This document shows, piece after piece, positions 16,870 through 24,808 of a stretch of DNA of 43,357 nt. A program made the position numbers and the translations under genes. Every line of letters begins with the position of its first letter. The first letter of the stretch is position 1. The stretch is from Actinomyces marseillensis. GTDB taxonomy: Bacteria > Actinomycetota > Actinomycetes > Actinomycetales > Actinomycetaceae. The stretch spans positions 1,916,318 through 1,959,674 of the forward strand of contig NZ_LT707420.1 in the NCBI RefSeq assembly GCF_900155605.1, given 5' to 3'. The notes below the pieces were generated by a model. It saw only the letters and a program-made list of their open reading frames with translations, did no database searches and was not told where the DNA came from.

Positions 16870-17454
16870 TCAGTGCTGCCAGACGATAGATTCACGTACC
16901 TGCTGCGCCGCCTCCTCGCCCAGAAGCTGATGGACCAGCTCGAGACCAAGTTCCAGAGCAGTTCCCGCGCCCCTACTGGTCACAATGTTCCCGTCAACGA
17001 CAACGCGCTCAGACTGAGCCTGTGCCCCGCCCGCGCTCAGGGCATCCATGAAGCCGGGGTTCGCAGTCGCGCGGCGTCCCTCAAGCACCCCAAGTTCAGC
17101 AAGAATCGAGGGAGCTGCACAGATCGCTGCGAGTTTCAGCGAGGCCTCGGCGCGGCGAAGCACCTCGGCGCGCACCTGCGCATTCTCTTTGAGCCTCAAG
17201 GTTCCCGGCATTCCACCGGGCAGGAAAACCACCGCGTAGGACGCCAAATCCGCGTCGTCAAGCATAAGATCAGCGACAACCTTGATGCCGTGAGAGCTTG
17301 CGACGTGACGCTCATTTTCAATCGAAATGAGGTCCGCCCGAATCCCCGCACGATAGAGAGCATCGACAACCGCAAGGGCTTCGACTTCCTCGAATCCGGT
17401 CGCCAGTAGAACGGCGACAGTGTCGGTGGTCGAAAGGGTGGTAGGCGTTGGCAT
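16870..17454 (-). CDS. DJ-1/PfpI family protein (YajL/ThiJ-like)
   Basis: 194 aa. ATG at 17454 preceded by GGAGGA. Flavodoxin-like Rossmann fold of the DJ-1 family: LLATGFEEVEALAVVDALYRAG at the N-terminus with the conserved Glu of the active site, FLPGGMPGTLRL in the middle, and the nucleophile elbow AAICAAPSILAELG with the reactive Cys, followed by the His-free GAGTALELGLELV end. Members include protein chaperones, glyoxalases and deglycases; the Cys and Glu are present, but the exact activity is not predictable. Cytosolic. It lies directly upstream of tatD as the first gene of a two-gene unit. Confidence 0.9.
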   Translation of the reverse strand: MPTPTTLSTTDTVAVLLATGFEEVEALAVVDALYRAGIRADLISIENERHVASSHGIKVVADLMLDDADLASYAVVFLPGGMPGTLRLKENAQVRAEVLRRAEASLKLAAICAAPSILAELGVLEGRRATANPGFMDALSAGGAQAQSERVVVDGNIVTSRGAGTALELGLELVHQLLGEEAAQQVRESIVWQH

Positions 17455-17540
17455 AAGTCCTCCTCAGATGGGCAGCCCGACGCGCGGCACGCGCGCTGCA
17501 TACCTTCAGGGTAACTCAGACGCGCAGCGGCGCAGTCCGG

Positions 17541-20500
17541 CTACTCTGAGCGCAGGGCTTCGACAGGGTCTTGGCGAGATGCCCTCGAGGCCGGAATCAA
17601 GCCGGCGATAACGGTCAAAGCGACCGAGATCGCAATCAAGATTGCCGCGGTGAGCGGGGATAGCTGAGCAATGTTGCTCACCTGGAAGCCCTGCTCCGCG
17701 ATCGCATTAACCATGCCGCAGATACCGTAGGTCACAGCAACACCGATGATGCCCGCAATCAGGCCCTCGATAAAGGTTTCCGCGTTGAATACCGCAGAGA
17801 CATTGCGCTTTGAGGCACCGATCGATCGAAGAATGCCGATTTCTTTCTTGCGTTCAAGAACTGAAATATAGGTGATGATCGCAATCATGATCGAGGACAC
17901 GACCAGTGAGATCGATACGAAGGCGATGAGAAGCCACGAGATCACGTTGACGATCCTCGTCACTGAGCTCATGAGTACGCCCATGATATCGGTGTAGGTG
18001 ATGACCTGGTCGGACTTGCCCGCGCTCTCCTTGTCAGTGTTGTACTGATCTAAGACAGCCTTGACGGAATCCTTGTCCTTGAAGGACTTCGGGTAAATCG
18101 AGATGCTGCTGGGGGACTTCAGGTCAGCCCACCCCAGATCGCGCAGGTTGGTCTCAAGCGTGGGGACGTTCGTTGAGAACATCGTCGCCATCAAGGCGGC
18201 AAGGGACTTCTCATCAAGATTCGACGAGAAGGCCGACGCCATGGCCTCGGGATCGAAGTGGAAGGCGCTGCTCATATTCGTAGCGAATTGGCTCATTGTT
18301 GCGCTGATCTGCTGGCCAATTGTCTGCGAAAGCTGAGTCATCATCTGGGTCATGGCCGTCGCCATGGTCTCTTGCAGAACCTGGCCGATCGCCGCAGAGA
18401 CCCCGCGCATGAGATTGCCACCAAGCTGAGCGGCGATCTGCGCCGAAATTTGATTCGCAAGTTCCGTTGACACCTGAGAGGCAACAGAGGCGAGTGCCGG
18501 GTCATCTCCAAGTGCCGCTTGCAAGTTCGTCATTAGCTTCTCGCGGTCAACGACTTGGTCAGAAGAGACGGCGGTATTGATCTGTTGAATGACCGAGGGC
18601 TGAGAGAAGTACTCAGAGACCAGCGTGGAAAAGTCCGTGGAGCCACCCGCGGCAATCTGGTTTTGCGCGTAGTCCTGGAATCCCTGAAGGATCTGGCTTG
18701 CCTGCGAACTTAAGTACGTTCCTGCCGTGTCCTTCACAGCGCCGTCTGCCAGCGTCTTGCGGATAATCGCAGGGAAGTCAACATTTTGCAGCTGAGGAAC
18801 GCTCTTGGTGAGCTCTCCCAGATTGAGCTTCGAGGGATCGATCTGCACGGCCGAACCATCGGCGGGAACAAGCTTCGAAAGATCAATATTCGACAAGTCC
18901 ATTCCCGACAAATCAAGGTTCGAGAAGTCAAGGCTGGACAGGTCCATTCCGCTGAAATCTAGGCCCGAGAGGTCCATTTGCATGGCAGAGGGGTCGATAG
19001 AGAAGGCTGCGGAAAGCTTGTTTTGATCGACCGTAAACAAGCTGGACATGTCAAAACCGTTGGAGCGGTCCTTCGAGGAATCCGCAAGTTCTTGGAAAGT
19101 CTTACCCGTAAACACGTCGGTCTTCGGGTTCGCCCGCTGATCCTTGACGATCTGACTGTCCTCGGCCTCGCGAATGATCTGGCGGGTCAGCTCAGGGGTG
19201 TAGGCAAGACCCTGGCGCAGGGCTCCCCCATGCGAGGAATTTGGCTTCACGATTGCGCTAATGCGCAGCTCTTGGCCCTGGTCGATCAGTTTCTTCATGA
19301 ATTCTTTATCGGAAGAGTGATCCGACCAGACCTTGTAGTTTTCGTCCCATGTGTACTTTGCGGCGGCGTTGATGCGCTTGTACTTAATCCCCAAAATCTT
19401 GTCGTAATCGTACGAGGCCGCGGGGGCGTCGCTCGCCGAGGGGGACGGAGTCGGGGTGGCAGAGTTCTTCTCGCCGATGGTCCCCGAGTAGTACTGACGC
19501 ATCAATTCATCGAATTCCTTGTGGTCTTTCAGACCCAGGACATACTCCATCAGGTTCGACATATTGCCGTCTTCATCAATGACAAGGACGACTTCGGACG
19601 CTGAAGTTGGCCAGTGGCCAGCAAGGATATCGTAGGAGGAGGTGTAAAGAGAGGATTCCTGCGGCATTTGGTAGAAGGCGTTGGTGGCCATCATCGAGGA
19701 CATGGGACTTCCGCGCATGCCCGTTTCCATCCGATTCATTGCCTGATCGGGACTGACCTGAATATTGTCCTTCGAGGTATCGGCCTGGAAAATCTGCGGG
19801 GTGACGTCGTAGTCGTATTCGATGGCGTTGACGAAAGACTTGACATTCCCGCCGTTTCCGTCGAGGAAAGCCTTCAACGAAGCCAAGTCATTCGTCTTCG
19901 CGTCGCGAATATTGTCTGCAAGGGTCCTCAGTTTGGAGACACCGACTTTGCCGTCGCTTGGCTTCTCACTGCTAGCGGCTTCCACTTGCGCAGACAGGGC
20001 ACTGGACATGTCCATCCCGCTCTTTTGAATGGTCAGCGGGTATGCGCCCAAGGTTTCTTCTTCTGTTTGGGCGATGTATGCGTTCGTGCCGTTCGCAAGG
20101 GCCAAGATCGCGGCGATACCAATGATTCCAATAGACCCCGCGAAAGAGGTCATCAGGGTACGGCCCTTTTTCGTCATCAAGTTATTGAAGGACAGGGAAA
20201 GCGCGGTCAGGAATCCCATCGAGGTGCGGCGCACCGGCTTGGCCTCGCGAACTTCTTCGGTACCCGGGATGAAAGGACGCGAGTCGGCGATCACTTCACC
20301 ATCCGCAAGCTCGACAATGCGGGTCGCGTATTGGTGCGCAAGCTCCGGGTTGTGGGTCACCATGATGACCAGACGGTCTTGAGCAACATCGCGCAGGAGG
20401 TCCATGACCTGAACGCTGGTCTTGGAGTCAAGAGCACCGGTCGGTTCGTCAGCCAAGAGGATTTCCGGATCGTTGATGAGCGCTCGGGCAATGGCGACGC

Positions 20501-20945
20501 GCTGCATCTGCCCGCCAGAAAGCTGCGAGGGCTTCTTTCCTACGTGCTCGGCCAGCCCGACGCGTTCCAAGGCTTCCATCGCGCGCTTGCGGCGTTCGCC
20601 TCGGGAGACACCGGAGAGGGTCAGCGCCAACTCAACGTTGGACAAGATGGTCTGGTGCGGGATCAGGTTGTAGGACTGGAAAACGAAGCCGATGCGGTTG
20701 TTGCGGTAGGCGTCCCAATCGCGAGCCTTGTAGTCCTTCGTTGAGATTCCATCGATGACCAAGTCGCCGCTTTGGAAGCGATCCAGGCCGCCAACGACGT
20801 TGAGCATCGTCGTTTTACCCGAACCCGACTGACCTAAAATTGCGACGAATTCACTATCCCGGAATGCGACCGAAACGTCATTGAGCGCGACTTGGCGCAG
20901 GTTTGCGGTTTCGTAGATCTTGACGATATTTCGCAGTTCGAGCAC
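17541..20945 (-). CDS. Giant MacB-type ABC transporter, fused ATPase and FtsX permease
   Basis: 1134 aa from a GTG at 20945 with GAAGGA seven bases upstream. N-terminal ATPase of the MacB/LolD class: GQSGSGKTTMLNVVGG near 37-52, LSGGQMQRVAIARAL near 143, LLADEPTGALD near 163. A first membrane segment follows at about 255-285. Then comes a very large extracytoplasmic region (about 290-1000) and three C-terminal membrane segments with the FtsX signature around SVLERKKEIGILRSIGASKR. This is the MacB four-segment topology with an unusually large external part. That part includes a run of five-residue repeats of the form (L/M)D(L/F)S at about 653-692 and Gln/Ser/Ala-rich helices after it. Probably mechanotransmission-type export or lipoprotein/peptide handling; substrate unknown. 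It appears monocistronic. Confidence 0.9.
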   Translation of the reverse strand: MLELRNIVKIYETANLRQVALNDVSVAFRDSEFVAILGQSGSGKTTMLNVVGGLDRFQSGDLVIDGISTKDYKARDWDAYRNNRIGFVFQSYNLIPHQTILSNVELALTLSGVSRGERRKRAMEALERVGLAEHVGKKPSQLSGGQMQRVAIARALINDPEILLADEPTGALDSKTSVQVMDLLRDVAQDRLVIMVTHNPELAHQYATRIVELADGEVIADSRPFIPGTEEVREAKPVRRTSMGFLTALSLSFNNLMTKKGRTLMTSFAGSIGIIGIAAILALANGTNAYIAQTEEETLGAYPLTIQKSGMDMSSALSAQVEAASSEKPSDGKVGVSKLRTLADNIRDAKTNDLASLKAFLDGNGGNVKSFVNAIEYDYDVTPQIFQADTSKDNIQVSPDQAMNRMETGMRGSPMSSMMATNAFYQMPQESSLYTSSYDILAGHWPTSASEVVLVIDEDGNMSNLMEYVLGLKDHKEFDELMRQYYSGTIGEKNSATPTPSPSASDAPAASYDYDKILGIKYKRINAAAKYTWDENYKVWSDHSSDKEFMKKLIDQGQELRISAIVKPNSSHGGALRQGLAYTPELTRQIIREAEDSQIVKDQRANPKTDVFTGKTFQELADSSKDRSNGFDMSSLFTVDQNKLSAAFSIDPSAMQMDLSGLDFSGMDLSSLDFSNLDLSGMDLSNIDLSKLVPADGSAVQIDPSKLNLGELTKSVPQLQNVDFPAIIRKTLADGAVKDTAGTYLSSQASQILQGFQDYAQNQIAAGGSTDFSTLVSEYFSQPSVIQQINTAVSSDQVVDREKLMTNLQAALGDDPALASVASQVSTELANQISAQIAAQLGGNLMRGVSAAIGQVLQETMATAMTQMMTQLSQTIGQQISATMSQFATNMSSAFHFDPEAMASAFSSNLDEKSLAALMATMFSTNVPTLETNLRDLGWADLKSPSSISIYPKSFKDKDSVKAVLDQYNTDKESAGKSDQVITYTDIMGVLMSSVTRIVNVISWLLIAFVSISLVVSSIMIAIITYISVLERKKEIGILRSIGASKRNVSAVFNAETFIEGLIAGIIGVAVTYGICGMVNAIAEQGFQVSNIAQLSPLTAAILIAISVALTVIAGLIPASRASRQDPVEALRSE

Positions 20946-21049
20946 TGGGATTCCTTCGACCGTTATTTGCTGACCTTTTTAAGGCTAACAAAATCACTGC
21001 TGGGGCGACATCGGGGATTCCCCTGGTTGACCGTAAGGGAAACTCGGGG

Positions 21050-22918
21050 CTAGTGGTCGCTGGGCTTACCCGAAACCAAGAGGATCTCTTCATTATCGAG
21101 GCGGGCGAGGGCGCCCTCGAGGGCCGCGGAAGAGAAGATCCCTTCGTCGCGAGCCTGAAGAAGAGCATCACGCTGGGCGTGAATGGCTTCAAGTGCCAGC
21201 TCGCGAATCTGATCGCGAGTGAAGGAGCGTTCAACTTCCTCTTCGCTCATTTCCACGGGAGTGGCCTCGTTTTCCCCGTCGATGTCTGGGAGAGGCTCGC
21301 TCACGGCCCCCGAAGAAGGAGAAGATTGCAGGTCGACAACATTGCCCAGGCGTGACAGGGTTCGCGAAACTCCAGCAGACAAGAGTGTCTGAGCATCAAC
21401 TTCCTTGATTGCCTGGGCCAGAGCCGTATCCACGAGTGCGGAACTCATGACCTGTCGAAGTTCTTCGCGTTCTTCTTCACTGATATCGGCTGAGGCCATC
21501 TTGGGCTTGATCAAGCGGATTAGCCACGGCAGCGAAAGCCCTTGAATAACAAGCGCACCAGATGCGATGAAGAGAGCGATCGTCAGAAGGAAGGAACGCA
21601 TGGGCGCTGCGGCGGAAATTGTTTGTGCCGCCGCAAGAGTGATGGCTCCGCGCATTCCGGACCAGATAATGACACTGGCTTCACGCGGCCCAAGCGGCTC
21701 TTTTTCAAAGTAATCGATGTCGGATCGGCGCACTGCGTGTTGCCGCTCGGCAATTTTGAGGCGGCGCCGCCAGCGGGCAATGGTTTTGATCCACTGTTCT
21801 TCACTGAGGTTTCGGCATGCCAGAACCTCGCTGTCCACGGTGCAGGCCTGCGCCATTCGCTGCTCGAAGGCTTCGAGGCGCCCAGCCTCGGCCTCGTAGC
21901 GCCTCTTACGGTGCTTGCTGCGGTGGTCGAGCCAAGTGAGCATGAGTGCGATGAAAAGTGCACGGATCAGCATAATGAGACTGCCCGCAATGACGGCAAT
22001 CACGGCGGCTCGCGCCAATCCGCCGCCATCTCCATCGGCGTCTTCGACGATGCCAAAAGCTTGAAGTCCCATAGCCAAGAAGATCCCACTCTCAAGTATG
22101 AGAGTCATGGTTGACCAATTTTGCTGTGAAAAACGCCTATTTTGCGCGGAAATCATGCCTGCGCGACGGCCAGAAACAACAAGACCGGCAACGACCGCAG
22201 CAACCAATCCCGAGCCACCCACATGCTCGGCAGGGATCGAAGCAATGAAAGGCATTGCAAAGGAAAAGACCGTATCCGTCGACGGATCTTTGATGATCGA
22301 ACGAATCCGAACCCCCACTTCACCGACGATTAAGCCGACCACAATGGCGATTCCAAGAGCAATGAGGACACGACCCGTGAGCAGTGCGGGATTGAGGGCA
22401 CCGTTATCGGCGGCAAGCCCAGCGTTCATCGCCGCAGCAAGAAGCACCAGTGAAGTGGCGTCATTGAAAAGGCCTTCGCCTTCAAGCACTGTAATGATGC
22501 GGTGCGAGACGCCGCTGCGCTTGGCAATGGTGATGGCGACCGCGTCGGTGGGAGATAAAACAGCTCCCAGCGCCACGCCCCACGCCAGTGAAATCTGCGG
22601 AACCATCCAGTTGATGAGGAAACCAATGGCGAATGAGGAGATAAACACCAACGGAATAGCAAGCATTGCCACGGCTTGCATTTCTCGGCGGAAATCCATC
22701 GTTGGCATACGCACAGCCGCTGAAAACAGCAGCGGCGGAAGCACGATCTCTAAGATGATGTGCGGCGCAATTTCGATTGCACCAACCTGTGGGAGGAAAC
22801 CGATTGCAAGTCCAACGCCGAGCAGGATCAGTGGTGATGCGACGCCAACTTTGGGGGCAATAAACTGCGAGGCCACAATAATGAGCATCCCCAACAGCGC
22901 GATCATCAACGGTTCCAT
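21050..22918 (-). CDS. Na+/H+ antiporter, CPA1 (NhaP/NhaK) family, with cytosolic tail
   Basis: 622 aa. About twelve membrane segments in residues 1-440 with the CPA1 core motifs GAVLSPTDAVAITIAKRSG and VLEGEGLFNDATSLVLLAAA; the Asp residues carry the exchanged ions. A charged insert (about 320-385, with HRSKHRKRRYEAEAGRLEAFEQ) separates two membrane groups, and the last ~140 residues are a soluble acidic, helical tail. Exchanges Na+ or K+ for H+ in the cell membrane for pH and ion control. No ribosome site precedes the ATG; instead a -10 hexamer ends six bases before it, so the mRNA is predicted to be leaderless. Divergent from ogt with 74 bases between the starts. Confidence 0.93.
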   Translation of the reverse strand: MEPLMIALLGMLIIVASQFIAPKVGVASPLILLGVGLAIGFLPQVGAIEIAPHIILEIVLPPLLFSAAVRMPTMDFRREMQAVAMLAIPLVFISSFAIGFLINWMVPQISLAWGVALGAVLSPTDAVAITIAKRSGVSHRIITVLEGEGLFNDATSLVLLAAAMNAGLAADNGALNPALLTGRVLIALGIAIVVGLIVGEVGVRIRSIIKDPSTDTVFSFAMPFIASIPAEHVGGSGLVAAVVAGLVVSGRRAGMISAQNRRFSQQNWSTMTLILESGIFLAMGLQAFGIVEDADGDGGGLARAAVIAVIAGSLIMLIRALFIALMLTWLDHRSKHRKRRYEAEAGRLEAFEQRMAQACTVDSEVLACRNLSEEQWIKTIARWRRRLKIAERQHAVRRSDIDYFEKEPLGPREASVIIWSGMRGAITLAAAQTISAAAPMRSFLLTIALFIASGALVIQGLSLPWLIRLIKPKMASADISEEEREELRQVMSSALVDTALAQAIKEVDAQTLLSAGVSRTLSRLGNVVDLQSSPSSGAVSEPLPDIDGENEATPVEMSEEEVERSFTRDQIRELALEAIHAQRDALLQARDEGIFSSAALEGALARLDNEEILLVSGKPSDH

Positions 22919-22924
22919 ACATAT

Positions 22925-22947
22925 AGTTTACGGGGGACGCATGCATA
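22925..22947 (-). promoter_or_regulatory. Leaderless promoter of the antiporter gene
   Basis: TAAACT at 22930-22925 ends six bases before the ATG at 22918, so the transcript should begin at or within a base of the start codon. There is no Shine-Dalgarno sequence in that gap. A hexamer ending in GACA lies about 17 bases upstream as a plausible -35. Confidence 0.55.
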
Positions 22948-22980
22948 TGTCTGGGGCGTGCATATTCATCATCGCTATGC

Positions 22981-22986
22981 CAATCT
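22981..22986 (+). promoter_or_regulatory. Candidate -10 of a leaderless ogt transcript
   Basis: CAATCT ends six bases before the ATG at 22993, the same geometry as in the divergent antiporter gene. The intervening GAACCT is not a ribosome site. No clear -35 was seen. Confidence 0.4.
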
Positions 22987-22992
22987 GAACCT

Positions 22993-23598
22993 ATGCGTAT
23001 CGCGAGCATCCCGAAGGACTCCACGCTGGCTCTGTGTTCGTTTGCCAGCGAGTTGGGGATCATCACCTGCGCCGCTTCCAATGGGGCCCTGAGTGCACTA
23101 TGGATGAGTGGGCAGCGCTTCTTTGGTTATCCTTTTGGGATTTCCGAGGCCGAGGCCTCCTCCCCCGCTCACCTTTCCTCTGCGGCTGCCTTGCACGCGT
23201 GGACCCCAAACGGGAGCACAGTGAGCGATCAGAACGCGTCCGTCTTGGAACAGGCCTATCAGTGGACGCAGGACTTTCTCGCGGGCATGAACCCCGATCA
23301 TTCTGCGATTCCCTTGGCCACCTACGGAACGGACTTCCAACTGCGTGTGTGGAATGCACTTCTGGATATCCCCTACGGAGAGTGCGTCACCTACGCGGAT
23401 CTCGCGCGAAAGGTCGGCTCACCGCGTGCGTACCAGGCGGTTGGGAGCGCGGTTGGGCACAACCCACTCTCGCTCATCGTCCCCTGTCACCGCGTGGCCT
23501 CGGCCTCGGGCCAGGTCCACTACGGAGGAGGACCGGCGCGCAAGCTTTACTTACTCTCACTGGAGTCGGGCGAAGGTATAATAAACAGCCATCATTGA
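22993..23598 (+). CDS. ogt: Methylated-DNA--protein-cysteine S-methyltransferase
   Basis: 201 aa. Suicide repair protein that removes alkyl groups from O6-alkylguanine in DNA on to its own Cys. The C-terminal DNA-binding domain is complete: TDFQLRVWNALLDIPYGECVTYADLAR, then AVGSAVGHNPLSLIVPCHRV with the acceptor Cys in PCHRV, then the YYGG-type loop as HYGGGPARKLYLLSLE. The N-terminal half is poorly conserved, as usual. No ribosome site precedes the ATG, and a possible -10 ends six bases upstream. Its stop codon forms part of the -35 element of the following operon. Confidence 0.94.
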   Translation: MRIASIPKDSTLALCSFASELGIITCAASNGALSALWMSGQRFFGYPFGISEAEASSPAHLSSAAALHAWTPNGSTVSDQNASVLEQAYQWTQDFLAGMNPDHSAIPLATYGTDFQLRVWNALLDIPYGECVTYADLARKVGSPRAYQAVGSAVGHNPLSLIVPCHRVASASGQVHYGGGPARKLYLLSLESGEGIINSHH

Positions 23599-23622
23599 CG
23601 TACGTAAGAATCTACGTATAAT
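23595..23622 (+). promoter_or_regulatory. Strong promoter of the two-ATPase operon
   Basis: TTGACG at 23595-23600 and a perfect TATAAT at 23617-23622 are separated by 16 bases. Transcription would start near 23629 and give a leader of about 28 bases with the ribosome site GGAGG before the ATG at 23657. The -35 overlaps the ogt stop codon. It is the best sigma-70-type match noticed in the window and is embedded in phased repeats (next entry). Confidence 0.7.
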
Positions 23623-23642
23623 TACACGTAAGATTTCACGTA
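23598..23642. repeat. Phased ACGTA repeats, 12-base period, over the promoter
   Basis: The pentamer ACGTA occurs at 23602, 23614, 23626 and 23638, exactly 12 bases apart, with a fifth copy overlapping the first at 23598. Units one and three (ACGTAAGAATCT, ACGTAAGATTTC) agree at 10 of 12 positions. The array covers the spacer, the -10 and the transcription start, so a protein bound to it would block or tune the promoter. Confidence 0.75.
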
Positions 23643-23656
23643 CTTTGGAGGGTGCC

Positions 23657-24808
23657 ATGGTGCTCAAGCCTATCGAACCACAGCCCGGCAGCGACCGAGA
23701 CCCGGCCAACTTCGTCGGCCGTCACGAGGTGAGTACCCGAGCGCGCCAACGCCTCCAAGTAGGAGCAAACCTCCTCCTCACAGACCCAAGGCGCATGGGC
23801 AAGACCTTCTGGATGCACGCATTCGCCGCACAAGAAAAGCGCTTCCACTGCTACTTCATCGACTACGAAGGCGTATTCACGGTCAACGACTTCCTGATCC
23901 GCACCGCCGATGCACTCATTCAGGGCGGAAAGCTTCCCTCACGGGCATTCCAAAAACTTAAAACCATCTTCGATAACTGCGATATCGAGATCTCAAGCCC
24001 CATCACCATTAAGAGCTATCACCGTCAAACATCTCCACACGTCCTACTCACCGACATTCTCAGCACCCTCGACGGGGAAGAAAACGACCTTATTCCACTG
24101 GTCATGATGGATGAAGTCCCCATGGCGGTGAATAACATTGCCGAGCGCGAAGGAGTAGGAGCTGCCGAAGAAATCCTCCAAACCCTGCGCGCACTTCGTC
24201 AAAAGACCACACGAGTCCGATGGATTGTCACCGGATCGATCGGCTTCCATCACGTCCTCAGTAAAGCCAACATGACCCAGGGAGTCTTGAACGATCTTGA
24301 ATCATTACCACTGGGTCCACTCACCCATGACGAGGCCGACGAACTTGCACGCCGCCTGCTCCTAGGAGTTGGACATGAGCCCAGCGACGAGGTCTCACGC
24401 GCACTTGTCGACGTGAGCGGGGGGATCCCATTCCTCCTACATAAGCTCGTGGGAGCGCTCGCGCACGGCCGCTATGCCACATTTACGCCCAGCGATGTCC
24501 GTGTATGCTTCGAAGATTTCATTGACGACCCCGACGAATTCCGTTGGTTCGAGCACTATCTCACTCGCGTCGCACCGCATTACGGTGAGCGAGCACGCAT
24601 CGCGGATCAGATTCTGCAAGAGACTCTGTCTGAGACGAATGAGTGGGTTCCCATCGATTCTTTGACTCCAGGTGAGGAGGTAGCCGACGTCATTGAAGAT
24701 CTCATCAAGGATCACTATTTGGAGCGCCGAGGCCGCTCAGTTCGTTGGCGTTATCCCGCACTCCAATACATTTGGGCACGTAAGAAGGGAGTATGGGACC
24801 GCCGATGA
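23657..24808 (+). CDS. P-loop ATPase (archaeal-type/STAND-like) with C-terminal winged helix
   Basis: 383 aa from the ATG at 23657, which has GGAGG six bases upstream; an in-frame TTG at 23645 is less likely. An N-terminal FVGRHEVSTRARQRL box is followed by an atypical Walker A, LLTDPRRMGKTFW, in which the first Gly is Asp, as in the RRxGK(S/T) class of prokaryotic AAA/STAND ATPases. Walker B is LIPLVMMDEVPM, with a sensor-like RWIVTGS. After a helical lid the last ~90 residues look like a winged helix (QILQETLSETNEW to RRGRSVRWRYPALQYIW). No membrane segment or nuclease motif. Its stop overlaps the next ATPase start as ATGA. No specific function is known to me; a regulatory or defence role is possible but unproven. 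Confidence 0.8.
   Translation: MVLKPIEPQPGSDRDPANFVGRHEVSTRARQRLQVGANLLLTDPRRMGKTFWMHAFAAQEKRFHCYFIDYEGVFTVNDFLIRTADALIQGGKLPSRAFQKLKTIFDNCDIEISSPITIKSYHRQTSPHVLLTDILSTLDGEENDLIPLVMMDEVPMAVNNIAEREGVGAAEEILQTLRALRQKTTRVRWIVTGSIGFHHVLSKANMTQGVLNDLESLPLGPLTHDEADELARRLLLGVGHEPSDEVSRALVDVSGGIPFLLHKLVGALAHGRYATFTPSDVRVCFEDFIDDPDEFRWFEHYLTRVAPHYGERARIADQILQETLSETNEWVPIDSLTPGEEVADVIEDLIKDHYLERRGRSVRWRYPALQYIWARKKGVWDRR

Noticed and set aside
19614-20744. Long plus-strand reading opposite the MacB-type gene
   Set aside because: Shadow of a coding strand with strong third-base GC bias; no start signal or known motif.
20946-21049. Terminator after the antiporter gene
   Set aside because: Only a short GGGGATTCCCC pairing is present and no stem long enough to call.
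22098-22988. Plus-strand reading opposite the antiporter gene
   Set aside because: Antisense to a firm membrane protein and rich in Arg/Ala/Thr, as expected for a shadow frame.
23598-23642. Replication iterons
   Set aside because: The 12-base phased repeats overlap a promoter between chromosomal genes and no replication initiator of known type is adjacent; an operator is more likely.
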